64,000 nucleotides of DNA. It comes from Cannabis sativa (lineage: Eukaryota; Streptophyta; Magnoliopsida; Rosales; Cannabaceae). Within the stretch, counting starts at the first letter, position 1; every line of letters starts with the position of its first letter. Location: NCBI RefSeq assembly GCF_029168945.1, contig NC_083610.1, positions 70,361,580 to 70,425,579 on the forward strand. Direction: 5' to 3'. A program made the position numbers and the translations under genes. The notes under the pieces were generated by a model. The model did no database searches. It worked only from the letters and a program-made list of their open reading frames with translations, and was not told the origin of the DNA. Below, one piece after another: positions 11,701 to 22,220 of this stretch.

Positions 11701-14700
11701 AAAATACATAGTCCATTTTATCATTTAACAAAATAGAGGGTCCAATTAATAACTTTTGCAAAACACAGGGTCCAAAATGGTATTTACCCTTTAATTATTA
11801 TCAAAATAAAAGTTCTAGTGCTTTGGTGTAATATCTTAAGAGTTTTAGTGTTCAATCATTTATAGTTACACATTAAATATTTTTTTAAAAAAAAATAGAA
11901 AAATAGAGATTAAGAATTGATCCCTAACCTCTTAACTTAAAAAAAAAAATTCTCTATTACTACACCAAACAATATTTATTATATTTTTTTTTATTATTTA
12001 ATATTTTATTTATATAGTAATAATTTTTAATAACAATTCGAGATCATGAGTGATTAGGGTCGGCCCTGCATTTAATATAATGAGTTATGACATTAAATTT
12101 TAACAAGATTTTTTTAGTATTGATAAAATTTTAATAAATTAAATTTTGAATTATTATTTTCATATTTTGATAATAATAAGGCTAATTAGGATTTTTGTCC
12201 CTCGAACTTTGACATGTACTAAATCATGTCCCCTGAACTTTGAAGACCGTTAAAATTTTACTCTAAACTATTGAGATTGTTGAATTTAAAGACTTTTGTC
12301 TAATTTTAGTAAGAAAAGTCTAACATAGATAAAAGTTCAGGGGGCATGATTCTGGGAGCATGATTTAGTTCATAAACAATCACCGAATTAGTAAAATTGA
12401 ATAAAATTAAACAAAAGTCTTTAAATTTAACAATCTTAATAGTTCAACGAGAACTTTTAACGAAAAAAAAATTTAGGGATATAATTTAATAAATGTCAAT
12501 ATTAAGGCAGTAAAAATCCTAATTACAGTGATAATAGTGTAACTGTAAAACACTTAAATATACCGTATTTTGGTGGTGTAATTTTTTTGAAAAAAATAAT
12601 ACCAAAACCCACAGTCCCAATTCGGAAAACACCAAACGGTCATTAATTAATATCCTCTTTCCCTCCAAATTGAAGAAAGTGAAACTAAACAATTGAACGG
12701 TTCATCAAAAACAATTTCAGGCAGATAATGTTCCGGAAGGGCGAAGAGCCTCCGCATTTGGAATCTTATCGGGGATTAGTTCATGTGGTTTCGTCTGTGG
12801 AACTCTGTCCACTCGGTTCCTTTCCACCTCCTCAACTTTCCAGGTTTTCTTTCTTTTTAATCCACCATTCTCTTTCATTCTGTTTACCCTTCAAATTATT
12901 GTCTGATTATTCCTAATTTCAGGTTGCTGCGTTGGTTTCGATAGCGGCGGTGGTTTATATGAGGGTTTTTCTTCCTGATACGATCATAGATGACAATCTT
13001 TCCGTACCAATTTTGTCAAAGGTAAAGCTTGGTGTCTCTGAATCGGACCAAGGTTCGAGTAAGAAAGGGAGGTTTCTCAAGTCATTGCCTTCGCCTAATG
13101 GCATGGTTGCTCTTTTGAAGACCAGGTTAGTGTTAGAGTTTAAACACGCTCACGTATGGTGATTTTTGATAAGAGTTTAACTTAGTATACCGCGTAATTA
13201 GGGCAGAATTAATTGTGTGCTTTCCGTGATTTTGCAGCCCCACGCTTTTGCAGGCTGGGATTGTTGCCTTTTTCAGCAACTTGGCGGAAGTTGGTCTCCA
13301 TGCTTCAATGATGGTATGCACTAATAGAACAGTTCAGGATTTAGTTTGTTTCTTGTGGGGTCTTTTATTTTTATTGTCTTTTTGGTTAAGGAAGAGTTAG
13401 ATTGACATTTCAAAGATTTATTTAAATGTCAATAGAAAACGTTGTGAACTTTTAGTAAAAGAACCTTAACTTTGTTACTTCTGGTTTGTGTATTTGGACA
13501 TAGTTAAACCTGATATTTCTTGTTCCCATATTGTTACTTAATTACTCTTTTGTGGTGTAGTAATGAATCTCACTTGATCGTCTCTGATCTCATAAAAGGA
13601 AAGAACTGATTTTATTTTTTACTATTCAGTACTTCTTAAAAGCCGAATTCCACTATAACAAGGATCAATTTGCTGATCTGATGGTGATTTCCGGGATTGC
13701 AGGGACTATCTCGCAGGTAATTACCTTATCTTCATACCACATATCTTGGCATTCATTTGTTTCCTTTCTTATTATAGCCTGCATAATTTTTTTGACCTAA
13801 AAGTTTTAAGTGACATGCAGCTCCTTCTCATGCCCATATTGGCTCCTCTTCTAGGGGAGGAGAGGCTGCTTTCAATAGGGCTCCTTTTTAGCACTTCACA
13901 TGTAAGCACAAATCCTTCTGAATCATCTCCTAGTGATAGTATTGCATTGAATTACACATGTGATATTGTTTTAAGACATTTGTATCTTCTGTAATGTACT
14001 TTTGTGAAATTCAATATGTAAAGCAATGAAATTTTTCCACTTCTAAGTCGATTATATCTATTTTGTTCTTGAATGCAGATGTTTCTTTATGGCGTAGCAT
14101 GGTCCTTCTGGGTAATTTTTTATACCTTAACTTCATAGGTTTTCACATTGGTTTCGGTATTTGATTTGACCAATTCGTACTAACATTATAAATGCTGGGC
14201 AGGTTCCCTATGCTGCAGCTATGTTTTCCATCATTTCTGTGTTTGCACAACCATGCGTGAGTTTCTTTTAGTTTATTTATATTTTAGGCTGTTTTTTAGC
14301 TGTCTCCAGGAACCCGTAAGTGATTCTTTTACAAAATGTGCAGATGCGAAGTATTGTTTCCAAACAAGTTGGGTCCCGTGAGCAGGTAGTTTTCTTGTTG
14401 AGTGAATTAATAATTTGTTTGAAACACTTCTTTTTGACAATATAATGATGTAAGGCTTGGTACATAGCAAAGAGATTAGTTGCAATAATCATGGTAAAGA
14501 GAACATTTACTATGATCATGTTTTCTTAGTTTTAGAGGATGTCTGTCATCATCACAAATGCTCCCATGTTCTTGTTCTGACTTACTGATTATATAATATA
14601 TCTTTATATACTAACTTTCTACAGGGGAAGGCTCAAGGATGCATTTCAGGCATATGTTCTTTGGCAAATGTAGTTTCTCCGCTGGCATTTTCCCCTCTAA

Positions 14701-15227
14701 CAGGTGATGGGAAATTATACTTAAAAATGTCTTTTACGTTGATGTTATCATTTTTAAACTAATACATATACATATGTGTCTCTTTTAGCTCTATTCCTAT
14801 CCGATAATGCACCATTTGACTTCCCTGGTTTTAGTATCATGTGCACGGGCTTCTCTTCGGTAAGACCTTCAACTTTATGATAGTAATGGGCTGCCATGTG
14901 AAAAGTATGGCAACCATCTGTATCAGTAAAATAACAATATCTAGCTCATTTTTTTACCACTGCCGACTTCAATATAATATTTTGACATTTTAGCCTCAAA
15001 TGAATGATCATTTAATATTAAAAGATGTTTTTTTTAATTAACATTGATAACTTGGATTATCTTAGATAGGTTTTCTCTTTATTTGAGTTTACATTATCAT
15101 TTAGCTGGGCATTTGAAATGAACTCTTAACTGTGTAGATGATAGCCTTTATTCAAAGCATGATGATAAGTGCGGTTCCTCCCATTGCAAGTCATCGAATC
15201 AGCAATTGCAATCACATGGAGCCTTGA
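8735..15227 (+). CDS. Major facilitator superfamily transporter, tetracycline-resistance / hippocampus-abundant-transcript-like, 14 exons
   Basis: Membrane transporter of the MFS. Exons (all with GT-AG borders): 8735-8908, 9804-9915, 10426-10538, 12721-12843, 12923-13125, 13238-13313, 13630-13716, 13821-13901, 14079-14111, 14203-14256, 14344-14385, 14625-14703, 14789-14859, 15138-15227. The joined frame is open for 445 residues, a normal MFS length. MFS motif A is present (GKLSDKYGRKAL, exon 2, about residues 71-82). Hydrophobic segments run through most exons, with a charged cytoplasmic loop in exon 5 (SDQGSSKKGRF). The family resembles the Arabidopsis At2g16970-At2g16990 tandem group, whose substrate I do not know. 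Intron 3 (2182 bp) is swollen by several transposons, and a second copy of exon 1 lies at 4749. Start chosen at the first ATG, matched by the upstream duplicate. High confidence in structure, low in substrate. Confidence 0.92.
10626..10875 (-). repeat. Dispersed repeat family R, copy in transporter intron 3
   Basis: A run of short AACA-type units (ataacatcaaaataacatac and similar) flanked by cacggttttt and aaaccgtattttt. The inverse orientation recurs at 23668-23925 and 38940-39180. No open frame. Probably a MITE or fragment of a larger element; ends and target duplication could not be fixed. Confidence 0.6.
11343..12068 (-). mobile_element. hAT-type non-autonomous element in transporter intron 3
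   Basis: Left end taggggtgg and right end ggtcggccctg are inverse (C/TAGGGNNG). They are flanked by near-identical 8-bp sequences, tatttaat (11335-11342) and catttaat (12069-12076), as expected for hAT insertion. The right end in inverse orientation matches the fragment at 5413. A separate MITE (11417-11789) is inserted inside it. No transposase is present. Confidence 0.6.
11417..11789. mobile_element. Mutator-type MITE with perfect 9-bp target duplication
   Basis: Terminal inverted repeats start gggtaaatactattttgga and end tccaaaatggtatttaccc. The flanks are the identical 9-mer tttaattat at 11408-11416 and 11790-11798. A 9-bp duplication is the hallmark of the Mutator superfamily. It sits inside the hAT-type element above. 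A diverged second copy lies at 61097-61470. Confidence 0.85.
12180..12527. mobile_element. MITE, family 1, copy 2, in transporter intron 3
   Basis: Outer ends ctaattaggattttt and aaaaatcctaatta are perfect inverses. The inner blocks (tgacatgtactaaatcatg, ttaaatttaacaatctt) match the copies at 6447 and 24745. Non-coding. Confidence 0.75.
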
Positions 15228-16435
15228 TTTTATAGAAGTAACTTGGTTTGACTAAATAGTCTATGCAACTTCTCTGGCCCCAGTGTTGGTCTTTAAAACT
15301 TCACCACTGTTGCTTAAGCACGCGGTCAAGAGAATAATAGGCCCAGGAGCCTTATTTTGCCATTTTCAACTTATATCGAAGATGTTGCTCTTTTTTCTCT
15401 TTTCAAATTTAGATTGAGAACGTTATGTTGTTGAAGAGGAAAACGACGTTAATAAGTAGGTTACTCTAGCATTATGTAAGATATGTGTCGTTCCCTCTTT
15501 TTGTTTTCATTACTTGACTTTTCTTCTCCTTTGCTCTGTCAAATAAGAGTTGTTGTGTCAACTTGTCCACTAATAAATTATGTTTACTATGAGATCTAGT
15601 TTTTCCTTCTGCTAGATTAAATAATGTATTACTATTAAACCTATAATTAAGATAGATCTAGACTTGCAGTTGAGAATATTGAATGTAGTCATAATTTTTG
15701 ACTAAAGTATTACTTTTAACACTTGATTGTTTATATTTAGTATAGTAACAAACATTTAACAAGAAATCACATGTGAAATGTCACCTGTTGTCCATTCCGA
15801 GGTAGCATTTCTTTCTAGTTTATCGGATATAGTAACCCCAACTAGGCTTGCCTCAAACACCCAGTCTTGGCAGGTTATGACCTCAGAGTCGATATTTTTC
15901 ACTTCATGCTAGTTCTTTTTGTTCGACTTCGAAGGTCAACCAAAACTTGGCCTTGGGGTTGGAGCTTCAGATTGCTCTTTTTTTTTTTTAATTTATTTTT
16001 ATTATTATTATTATTATTTCTCTTGTGATATCTAAATGGTATGCTTCTTTTGTCTTAGTTTTTATAAGTTTTTTTTTTTTTTTTAAAAAAAAAAAGAGGT
16101 TTTAGAATTTAAAAAAAAAAAGAGAGATGTTTATATAAAAAAATATGTGGGAAAATTAAAACTAATGGTGCAGAATCAAATGTGATTTATGCCTGTTCTG
16201 AAACACCACCTTATAATAGGTACAATACGATCGCGATGAGATTCAGAGTTTTCACAAAGTGTTTCAACTCTTACACTTTTATCTCAAAACCAATTGGCAA
16301 TGGGAGGAGTAGCTCATTCATCTTATATATCACAATTTATTTCCATACATAAACAATGTGGGACTAATTTTATTTTTAATAAGAAATAAATCATTTTTCA
16401 CTCAATGCAATGTGCTTTGTCATACAGCCAAAAAT
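15228..16435. other. 3' flank of the transporter and intergenic DNA
   Basis: No gene seen. It includes the probable 3' UTR, simple T/A runs near 15980-16130, and a fragment of the TRIM-family LTR at 16280-16365 (motifs atctcaaaaccaattggcaa and acaatgtgggac) that matches 24270-24681. Confidence 0.5.
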
Positions 16436-16438
16436 TAA

Positions 16439-16889
16439 AGCTTGTTTGGCTGTATTTTCAGTTTTTAGTTTTTAAAATTGTGTTTTTAAAAGTGAGAATA
16501 GAAAACAGTATTTTGTCATTTTAAAAATTTAATGGTGTTTGGCACAAATTTTTAAAAACTGTTTTTAGATTTTTTCTTACGAAAAAAAAACAATATTTTA
16601 GCACCATACCATGACATTAACCCATCCGGGTCTAGGTTCGGGTATGGTTTCGGGTTTAGGATTCGAGTATGTGAGCAAAATATAAAATATAATATGTTAG
16701 ACAAAAAAAATTGTTTTTGAAAATTGAAAACGTCATTTTGATGTTTCCTGTTTTCTAGTTTTTTAAAACTCAATTTTTAAAAAGCAGTTTTTAAAAATTT
16801 TTGTCAAACGACTCCTAATAGTTTTTAAAAACTGTTTTCAGTTTTAAAAAACAGAAAACAGTTTTTAAACTGTAAAGCTAAACATCCTC
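16439..16889. mobile_element. Harbinger/Tourist-like MITE with a GGGTY-rich core
   Basis: Imperfect terminal inverted repeats (agcttgtttggctgtatttt against the inverse of aaagctaaacatcct) are flanked by the 3-bp sequence taa on both sides (16436-16438, 16890-16892), fitting the TWA target of PIF/Harbinger elements. The arms are repeats of gtttttaaaaactg. The centre (16619-16673) is a degenerate gggtctagg-type repeat, also seen in the MITE at 41309. Termini are less certain than the class. Confidence 0.6.
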
Positions 16890-16894
16890 TAAGT

Positions 16895-17480
16895 GTTACA
16901 AGTTGCACGGCTATCCACTGTGTTACAACACGCAAAACACATCTAAAGATGCTATCGCAAACCAAGTACAAAGTAGCAATGAAAACAGCAACAACAACAC
17001 AGTTAGAAACTCCACAGCTCGTCCTCAAATCGCAGCCAACCAATATCAACAACTTTTTAACCTTCTAGCTGGACAGCAAAATGGTATATATAATGCCTCC
17101 CACAAGACCCTGGCACCTCAACAGGTAAACCAAGTATCATCCTATCATATATATAATTCAATATTACCATGATTCCTAGATTGTTGACTCAGGGGCAACA
17201 AGGTATATTTGCTCAGATATAAAGTTTTTTTCTATTCATTTGTCCTACTTCTACCACTAGGCTTATTTTCCAAACAATGAAACTCTCTTGGTCAATCAAA
17301 GTGGTACAATAGCTATCTTTATACATTTAATTCTTACATATGTTTTGTATGTTTCTAGCTTCAAATAGTTAGTTGTCTTGCCAATAATGATCTCATCTAT
17401 GTTAAGTTCTATACTAATAGTTTTACTATCCACGAAACATACAACAAGAAGAAGATTGGCAGACGTAAATCTCTGTTAAA
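16895..17480 (+). pseudogene. Copia gag-protease remnant
   Basis: Translation starts in the zinc-knuckle-following motif CYKLHGYP and runs through an Asn/Gln-rich linker. After frame breaks come the protease active-site motif IVDSGATRYI (about 17180-17210) and a decayed downstream part resembling the pre-integrase segment (YVLYV...SF). Stops and frameshifts are frequent. No LTR of its own is recognisable. An old copia fragment. Confidence 0.75.
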
Positions 17481-17757
17481 ATTGGTATCGTTTATATTTA
17501 AGTTCTTTACTTCACAAATATCGTACTCACTTTTGTCGTAGTCTTAGCTTCACACCGTTGATAATTTTTTGAATCAACAACTAATATTATGAATATAAAT
17601 GACACAAGTCTGTATAACTAGTGTTGTATGACACTTTAGAGAAGATATTTTTATATATTTGTGAATATATAAAATTGGACTAGACGTGTAAATTATAACT
17701 TATTTAAACGTAATTTCAGTGTATTAATTAAAGACATAATCAAATGATCATATAAAT

Positions 17758-19317
17758 GGTAATTTGCGGCATAACCTCCTTAAGTGGTCAAGTTTTTACC
17801 ACCAACCCCCAATTCCTAAGTTCTGTGTTAGCACTTAGCCTTTTTCATCCATTTTTGGGTGTTAAGTGCCAGGTTGGAATGTCTACGTGTACACAGTGTA
17901 CACGTGGCACAGTTTAACTAGTCCACGTAATAAATATTTAAAATTAAAATAAAAAAATTAATTATTTTAAAAATAAAATTTGAAAATATAAAAAAAAAAT
18001 TCTTTTTCTTTAAAAATTAAAAAAATTTAAAATTAAAAAAATTATTTTTATATTTTTTTTCTTTTTCTTTTTCTTTTTCTTTCTTCTTCTTCTTCTATCC
18101 TCACAGTCACGCCTCCTTCTTCTCTCTCCAACTTCTTCATTTTAAAACCCTAGCCGACTCCCCCAAAATCAGCCCCATCATAGTCCCCATCCTCAAAAAC
18201 CCTAACTGACTCCCCATTTCCAGCTCCACGCACAACCAACACCGATCTTAGCCGCAGCTCAAAATGAGACCATTTCACATTTGGGGTCATTACAAGTAAT
18301 GCTTTTATATGAGATTGAGTGTTTTGGATCATAATAAGGACCATTTTGATCAAAATAATCATGGAATGGAACACACCGAATCCAATTCAAATCACTACCT
18401 GTGTCAAGAATTAAGGAATAGTGTTTTGGAGGTGTACCCACGGAAACATCCATGAAATATTCACCCGAACCGAACCCAACTCCCGATTCCAAAGTCGCAA
18501 TGAGTTGACCAGAAAACTCACTCTCGTATGATTCCGGCGCCGGCGCAGTTGCTGAGATGGTTTTTTTTGCTCCTTTGTTAGTGATTTCTTGTTTTGTTTT
18601 TTTTTTTGAGACAGTGCTTTGATTCTTTTTCTCTGTTACTCTTCTGTGAAGGGTTTGGATTCTTGCTGTGTCTCTGATTGAGTAGCTTATCAGAGATTTC
18701 TTTGGCTCGGTTTCTTTATTCTCCGACCGCCGTTTCAGGTGGAGCTTGACTGTTTGTTTATCTGGTAACAGAGAGCCAATATTTTCGTTTGTTGTAGGTT
18801 GGTTGTCGTTTTGGGAAGTGGAGAAGTTGCAGCCACTGTTTTCTGAGGAAGAGACGACAATATAGTCAAATGTAATGGCTGATTTTGGGGGAGTCGGCTA
18901 GGGTTTCAAAATGAAGAAGTTAAAGAGAGAAGAAGAAGGAGGCGTGAGGATAGAAGAAGAAGAAGCAAGAAAAGAAAAAGAAAAAAAAATATAATTTTTT
19001 TTAATTTTTAAAGAAAGAATTTTTTTTTATTTTTTATTTTTAAAATAATTAATTTTTTTATTTTAATTTTAAATATTTATTACGTGGACTAATTAAACTG
19101 TGCCACGTGTACACTGTGTACACGTAGACATTCCAACCTGGCACTTAACACCCAAAAATAGATGGAAAGGGCTAAGTGCTAACAGAACTTGGGTTTAGGA
19201 GGTTTAACTACTAAAATTTTTTGCATAAAAAAAAAAAAAAAAAACTACTAAAATTTTAAAATTGGGGGTTAGTTGCAAAAACGTAGCCACTTAAGGAGGT
19301 TATGCCGCAAATTACCC
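17758..19317. mobile_element. Pack-MULE-like element with about 420-bp terminal inverted repeats and captured gene DNA
   Basis: The left arm 17758-18174 and right arm 18877-19317 are long near-identical inverted repeats. The outer ends read ggtaatttgcggcataacct and its inverse; the inner ends both reach the motif aaaccctagccgactccccc. The flanks are the identical 10-mer tcatataaat at 17748-17757 and 19318-19327, a Mutator-like target duplication (usually 9 bp, sometimes 8-11). The arms include a G-box-bearing palindromic segment (gtacacagtgtacacgtggc) and a CT-rich tract. The right arm has gained an A-run insertion near 19208-19258. The 702-bp middle has no transposase; it holds an antisense aspartyl-protease fragment (next entry). 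Non-autonomous MULEs carrying host gene pieces are known as Pack-MULEs in plants. Confidence 0.88.
18259..18897 (-). pseudogene. Captured aspartyl-protease (nepenthesin-like) N-terminal fragment inside the Pack-MULE
   Basis: On the - strand one frame is open for 212 codons with no stop, bounded by TAG at 18898-18900 and TGA at 18259-18261. It covers the propeptide and first part of the catalytic domain of a plant A1 aspartyl protease, close to the At3g59080/At2g42980 type. Visible motifs are FSGQLIATLESG, GSGEYFMDV, VGTPPKHYSLILDTGSD (first catalytic Asp) and NGPYYDPK. The second catalytic Asp, the flap and the C-terminal lobe are missing because the homology ends at CEMVS, next to the element arm. 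No in-frame ATG lies upstream of the conserved region, so a protein would need a fusion or a non-ATG start. Unusually intact for a captured fragment. The family call is confident; expression is unknown. Confidence 0.85.
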
Positions 19318-20542
19318 TCATATAAATGGGATTGGCAGTTGACGCAACTGCTACATGCATGAGACTCAATGCTGACAGACAAACGGGAGCTCGCCACGTG
19401 GCTACCTTGTCGGCCAGGCTGGATAATTGGGCTCTTGTTTGGTCTTTTCATTTGGTTTTTGGCTTTTAAAAGGGAGTTTTCTCGTAAATATGAGAAAAAG
19501 TAGTAAAGTTTACTTTTTTTTTATGGCATAAATAAATAATGCAAAAAAATATGAAATTAAAAAATAATTAAAGTTCAACATATGGGGAAAAAACAATAAA
19601 TAAATTTGATAAAATTACTGAAAAAGTCACCGTCGTCGGAAAAGTTACCGAAAACGTCGCAGTCATCGGAAAAAGTCAATAGAAAAGTCACCAGAAGTAA
19701 ATGTCTCAGATATAAACCAAAAATAGAACCGGTTCTATAACATAATGAATAAAAACAAATAATTCAAACCGATTATAATTGAAATATAACCGGTTCTGTA
19801 ACATAATGAATAAAAATAAATAACACAAAATAACTCAAATCAATTATAATTAAAATAGAACTGGTTATATAATAGTATTATAATGAATAAAAATAAATAA
19901 CACAAAATAACTCAAACCGGTTATATAACATAATGAATATAAACAAGTAACACGTAATAACTCAAACCGATTACAATTAACAAAAAGAAGAGGAAATCAG
20001 TTCTTAAAACTGTAATATCCCAATAAGTCAAATGGTAAATAATTAGGGTTTATATTTATATTATGAGTTAATCAGGTAATAAGTGGGATTATGATCCTAC
20101 TAATTTATTTCAACATAAAATTTAAATTTTGCTATAAGTGAGTAAATAATCGTAATTTGTTAATTACAGAGATTTATATAGCATGTGCGAATGTAATATG
20201 AGCTATATGTGTAATAAAAATATTTTCAAGTTCGGCGACCCTAGAGACTCAATAAGTGGATATATAAGCGTAATTTGTTAATTACGGGATTTATTTGAAA
20301 TACGTGAATATTATATGAGTTATTTGTGAAATAAAAATATTTTCAAGTTTGGCGACCCTGGAGACCCGATTGGAGGCCAATAATGTCACAACAGTTTTAG
20401 TTAGAAATATTGATGAGATTATTGGGATAAGTTGATTTTAGAAATATTGAAGTATTTTAGGATACTCGAAGTTAGCCAAATACCCTAAAAATAAAAATTT
20501 CTTAGTGGCTAAGAAATGATAAGATAACTATTAATAATAAAA

Positions 20543-20546
<4 letters not shown>

Positions 20547-20590
<44 letters not shown>

Positions 20591-20598
20591 TATTAATA

Positions 20599-20631
<33 letters not shown>

Positions 20632-20632
20632 C
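20547..20632. repeat. (ATT)n microsatellite
   Basis: Near-perfect ATT/TTA repeat interrupted once by attaatata, inside the solo LTR. Likely polymorphic in length. Confidence 0.9.
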
Positions 20633-21684
20633 TATTAACTGATAAGTTTATCTGTTTACCTATGTATTATATATATTTAAGTAACATATAATACAGTAAA
20701 CAAAGAACGAACGAAACCCTCGTTCTCTTTTCTTCGTCAAAATTTTTTCTTTCTATATCCATTTTCTTCGATTTTCACTCCAAAACTTAACAATCTAAGC
20801 TCCGGTAGTAGCAGGATAGCAAATCCTTGAAAAGGGAAAGCTTAAGGTATGGTTTAATTTCGTTTTAAGTTTAAAAACAATTAGTTTCGTATAAGGGTTT
20901 TGTGAAATAGAATAGTTATGAAGGTTCTGACCTTATAGAATTGTTCTCGGGTAGTCATGGGACTAGTTTCGATATTTTCTTGTTGAATTTGAAGTGATTT
21001 TGAGTTCGAAATCGAGTTTAGAACTTTTTAAAGCTTAGTCCGAACGTTAATGGCGTTTTTCATTTAAAGGGTCAATTTTTATTTTTGTTACGTAAGGATG
21101 ATAATATTTATGGTATATATGCGCCCTGTGAAGTTTGGAGTGATTTGGATAAGTTTTGGTAGTGTTTCGGTGAGTGCAAAAATTGGGATTTTCGAGTTTT
21201 ATAGTTTTTTAAAATTCCTAGGAGATCAGAAATTGTATTTTTGTCATAACTCTTGACTCGGGTGTCCATTTTGGACGTTCTATATACCTTTTTGAAGCTT
21301 GTAACGAGCTCTATAATATGGTGTATGTTTTAGAGCCAAAATATAAGTTTTATTTTAGTGTATTTATACAGCAGGTTTGGTAGAAAACCCTACATTGTCT
21401 TATGTGAATATTAGGTAGTATTTTGGGATAAACACTTATTGGTTTATCGCTGTTGTGACATAGGGCCGAGATCATCGGGCATAGTTCTCCACTTGGGTTG
21501 GCCAAAATATATGAACCTGGATTAAAGGTAAGAAAAGTATATTGTACTGCATAGTACGTTGTATGTAATACAATTAGTATTGTTATGAATTGATTAACAT
21601 TGAGATATAGTTAATATTGTTATATAATGAAAAGACTAATTTGTTGAGTAATGATAATGTGATAATATTATGCATGTGATATAT

Positions 21685-22220
21685 GGGCTCACCTCATTAG
21701 GTGATGCGATTTTCCTGGCGACGTACTGGGCGTAAGTACGGGCGTCAGTGATACATGATGAGTATCGAGTGTATGTACGGGCTCACCTGATTAGGTGATG
21801 CGATTTTTCTGGCGACGTACTAGATGTAAGTACGAGTGTCGGTGACATATGATAAGTACCGGGCGTAGGTACGGGCTCGTCTGATTAGACGATGCGATAT
21901 ATTGGTGTCAGATTGTGGCACGGGCTCACCTGATTAGGTGATGCAATTATATGATATATGGGTGCCCAATTGTGGCACGGGCTCACCTGATTAGGTGATG
22001 TAATTATATCATATATGGGTGCCAGATTGTAGCACGGGCTCACCTGATTAGGTGATGCAATTATATGATATAAATGTGCAGGTTTTTGGCACAGGCTCAC
22101 CTAATTAGGTGATGCAGTTATGCGACATATGAGTGCCAAGCTATGGCACGGGCTTTCCTGATTAGGCGATACAATACAAGATTATCAAATTAAAGCATCG
22201 ACTTGCCTGATTAGGCAACA
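21685..22220 (+). repeat. Tandem repeats with palindromic core (cacctgattaggtg) in the solo LTR
   Basis: Nine units each hold a short palindrome around ctgattag. The first three cores are spaced 94 bp apart (21690, 21784, 21878). The following ones are about 57 bp apart (21927, 21984, 22041, 22099, 22156), with a last one at 22205. Between the cores lie gcgacgtactgggcgtaag (94-bp type) or gggtgccagattgtggcac (57-bp type). Confidence 0.9.

Noticed and set aside
18150..18374. 74-residue ORF overlapping the protease fragment
   Set aside because: A different frame from the conserved aspartyl-protease frame, crossing the cargo-TIR junction; no similarity recognised.
21685..22220. CRISPR-like array
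   Set aside because: Plant nuclear DNA, inside an LTR; spacers are themselves repeated and no cas genes exist.
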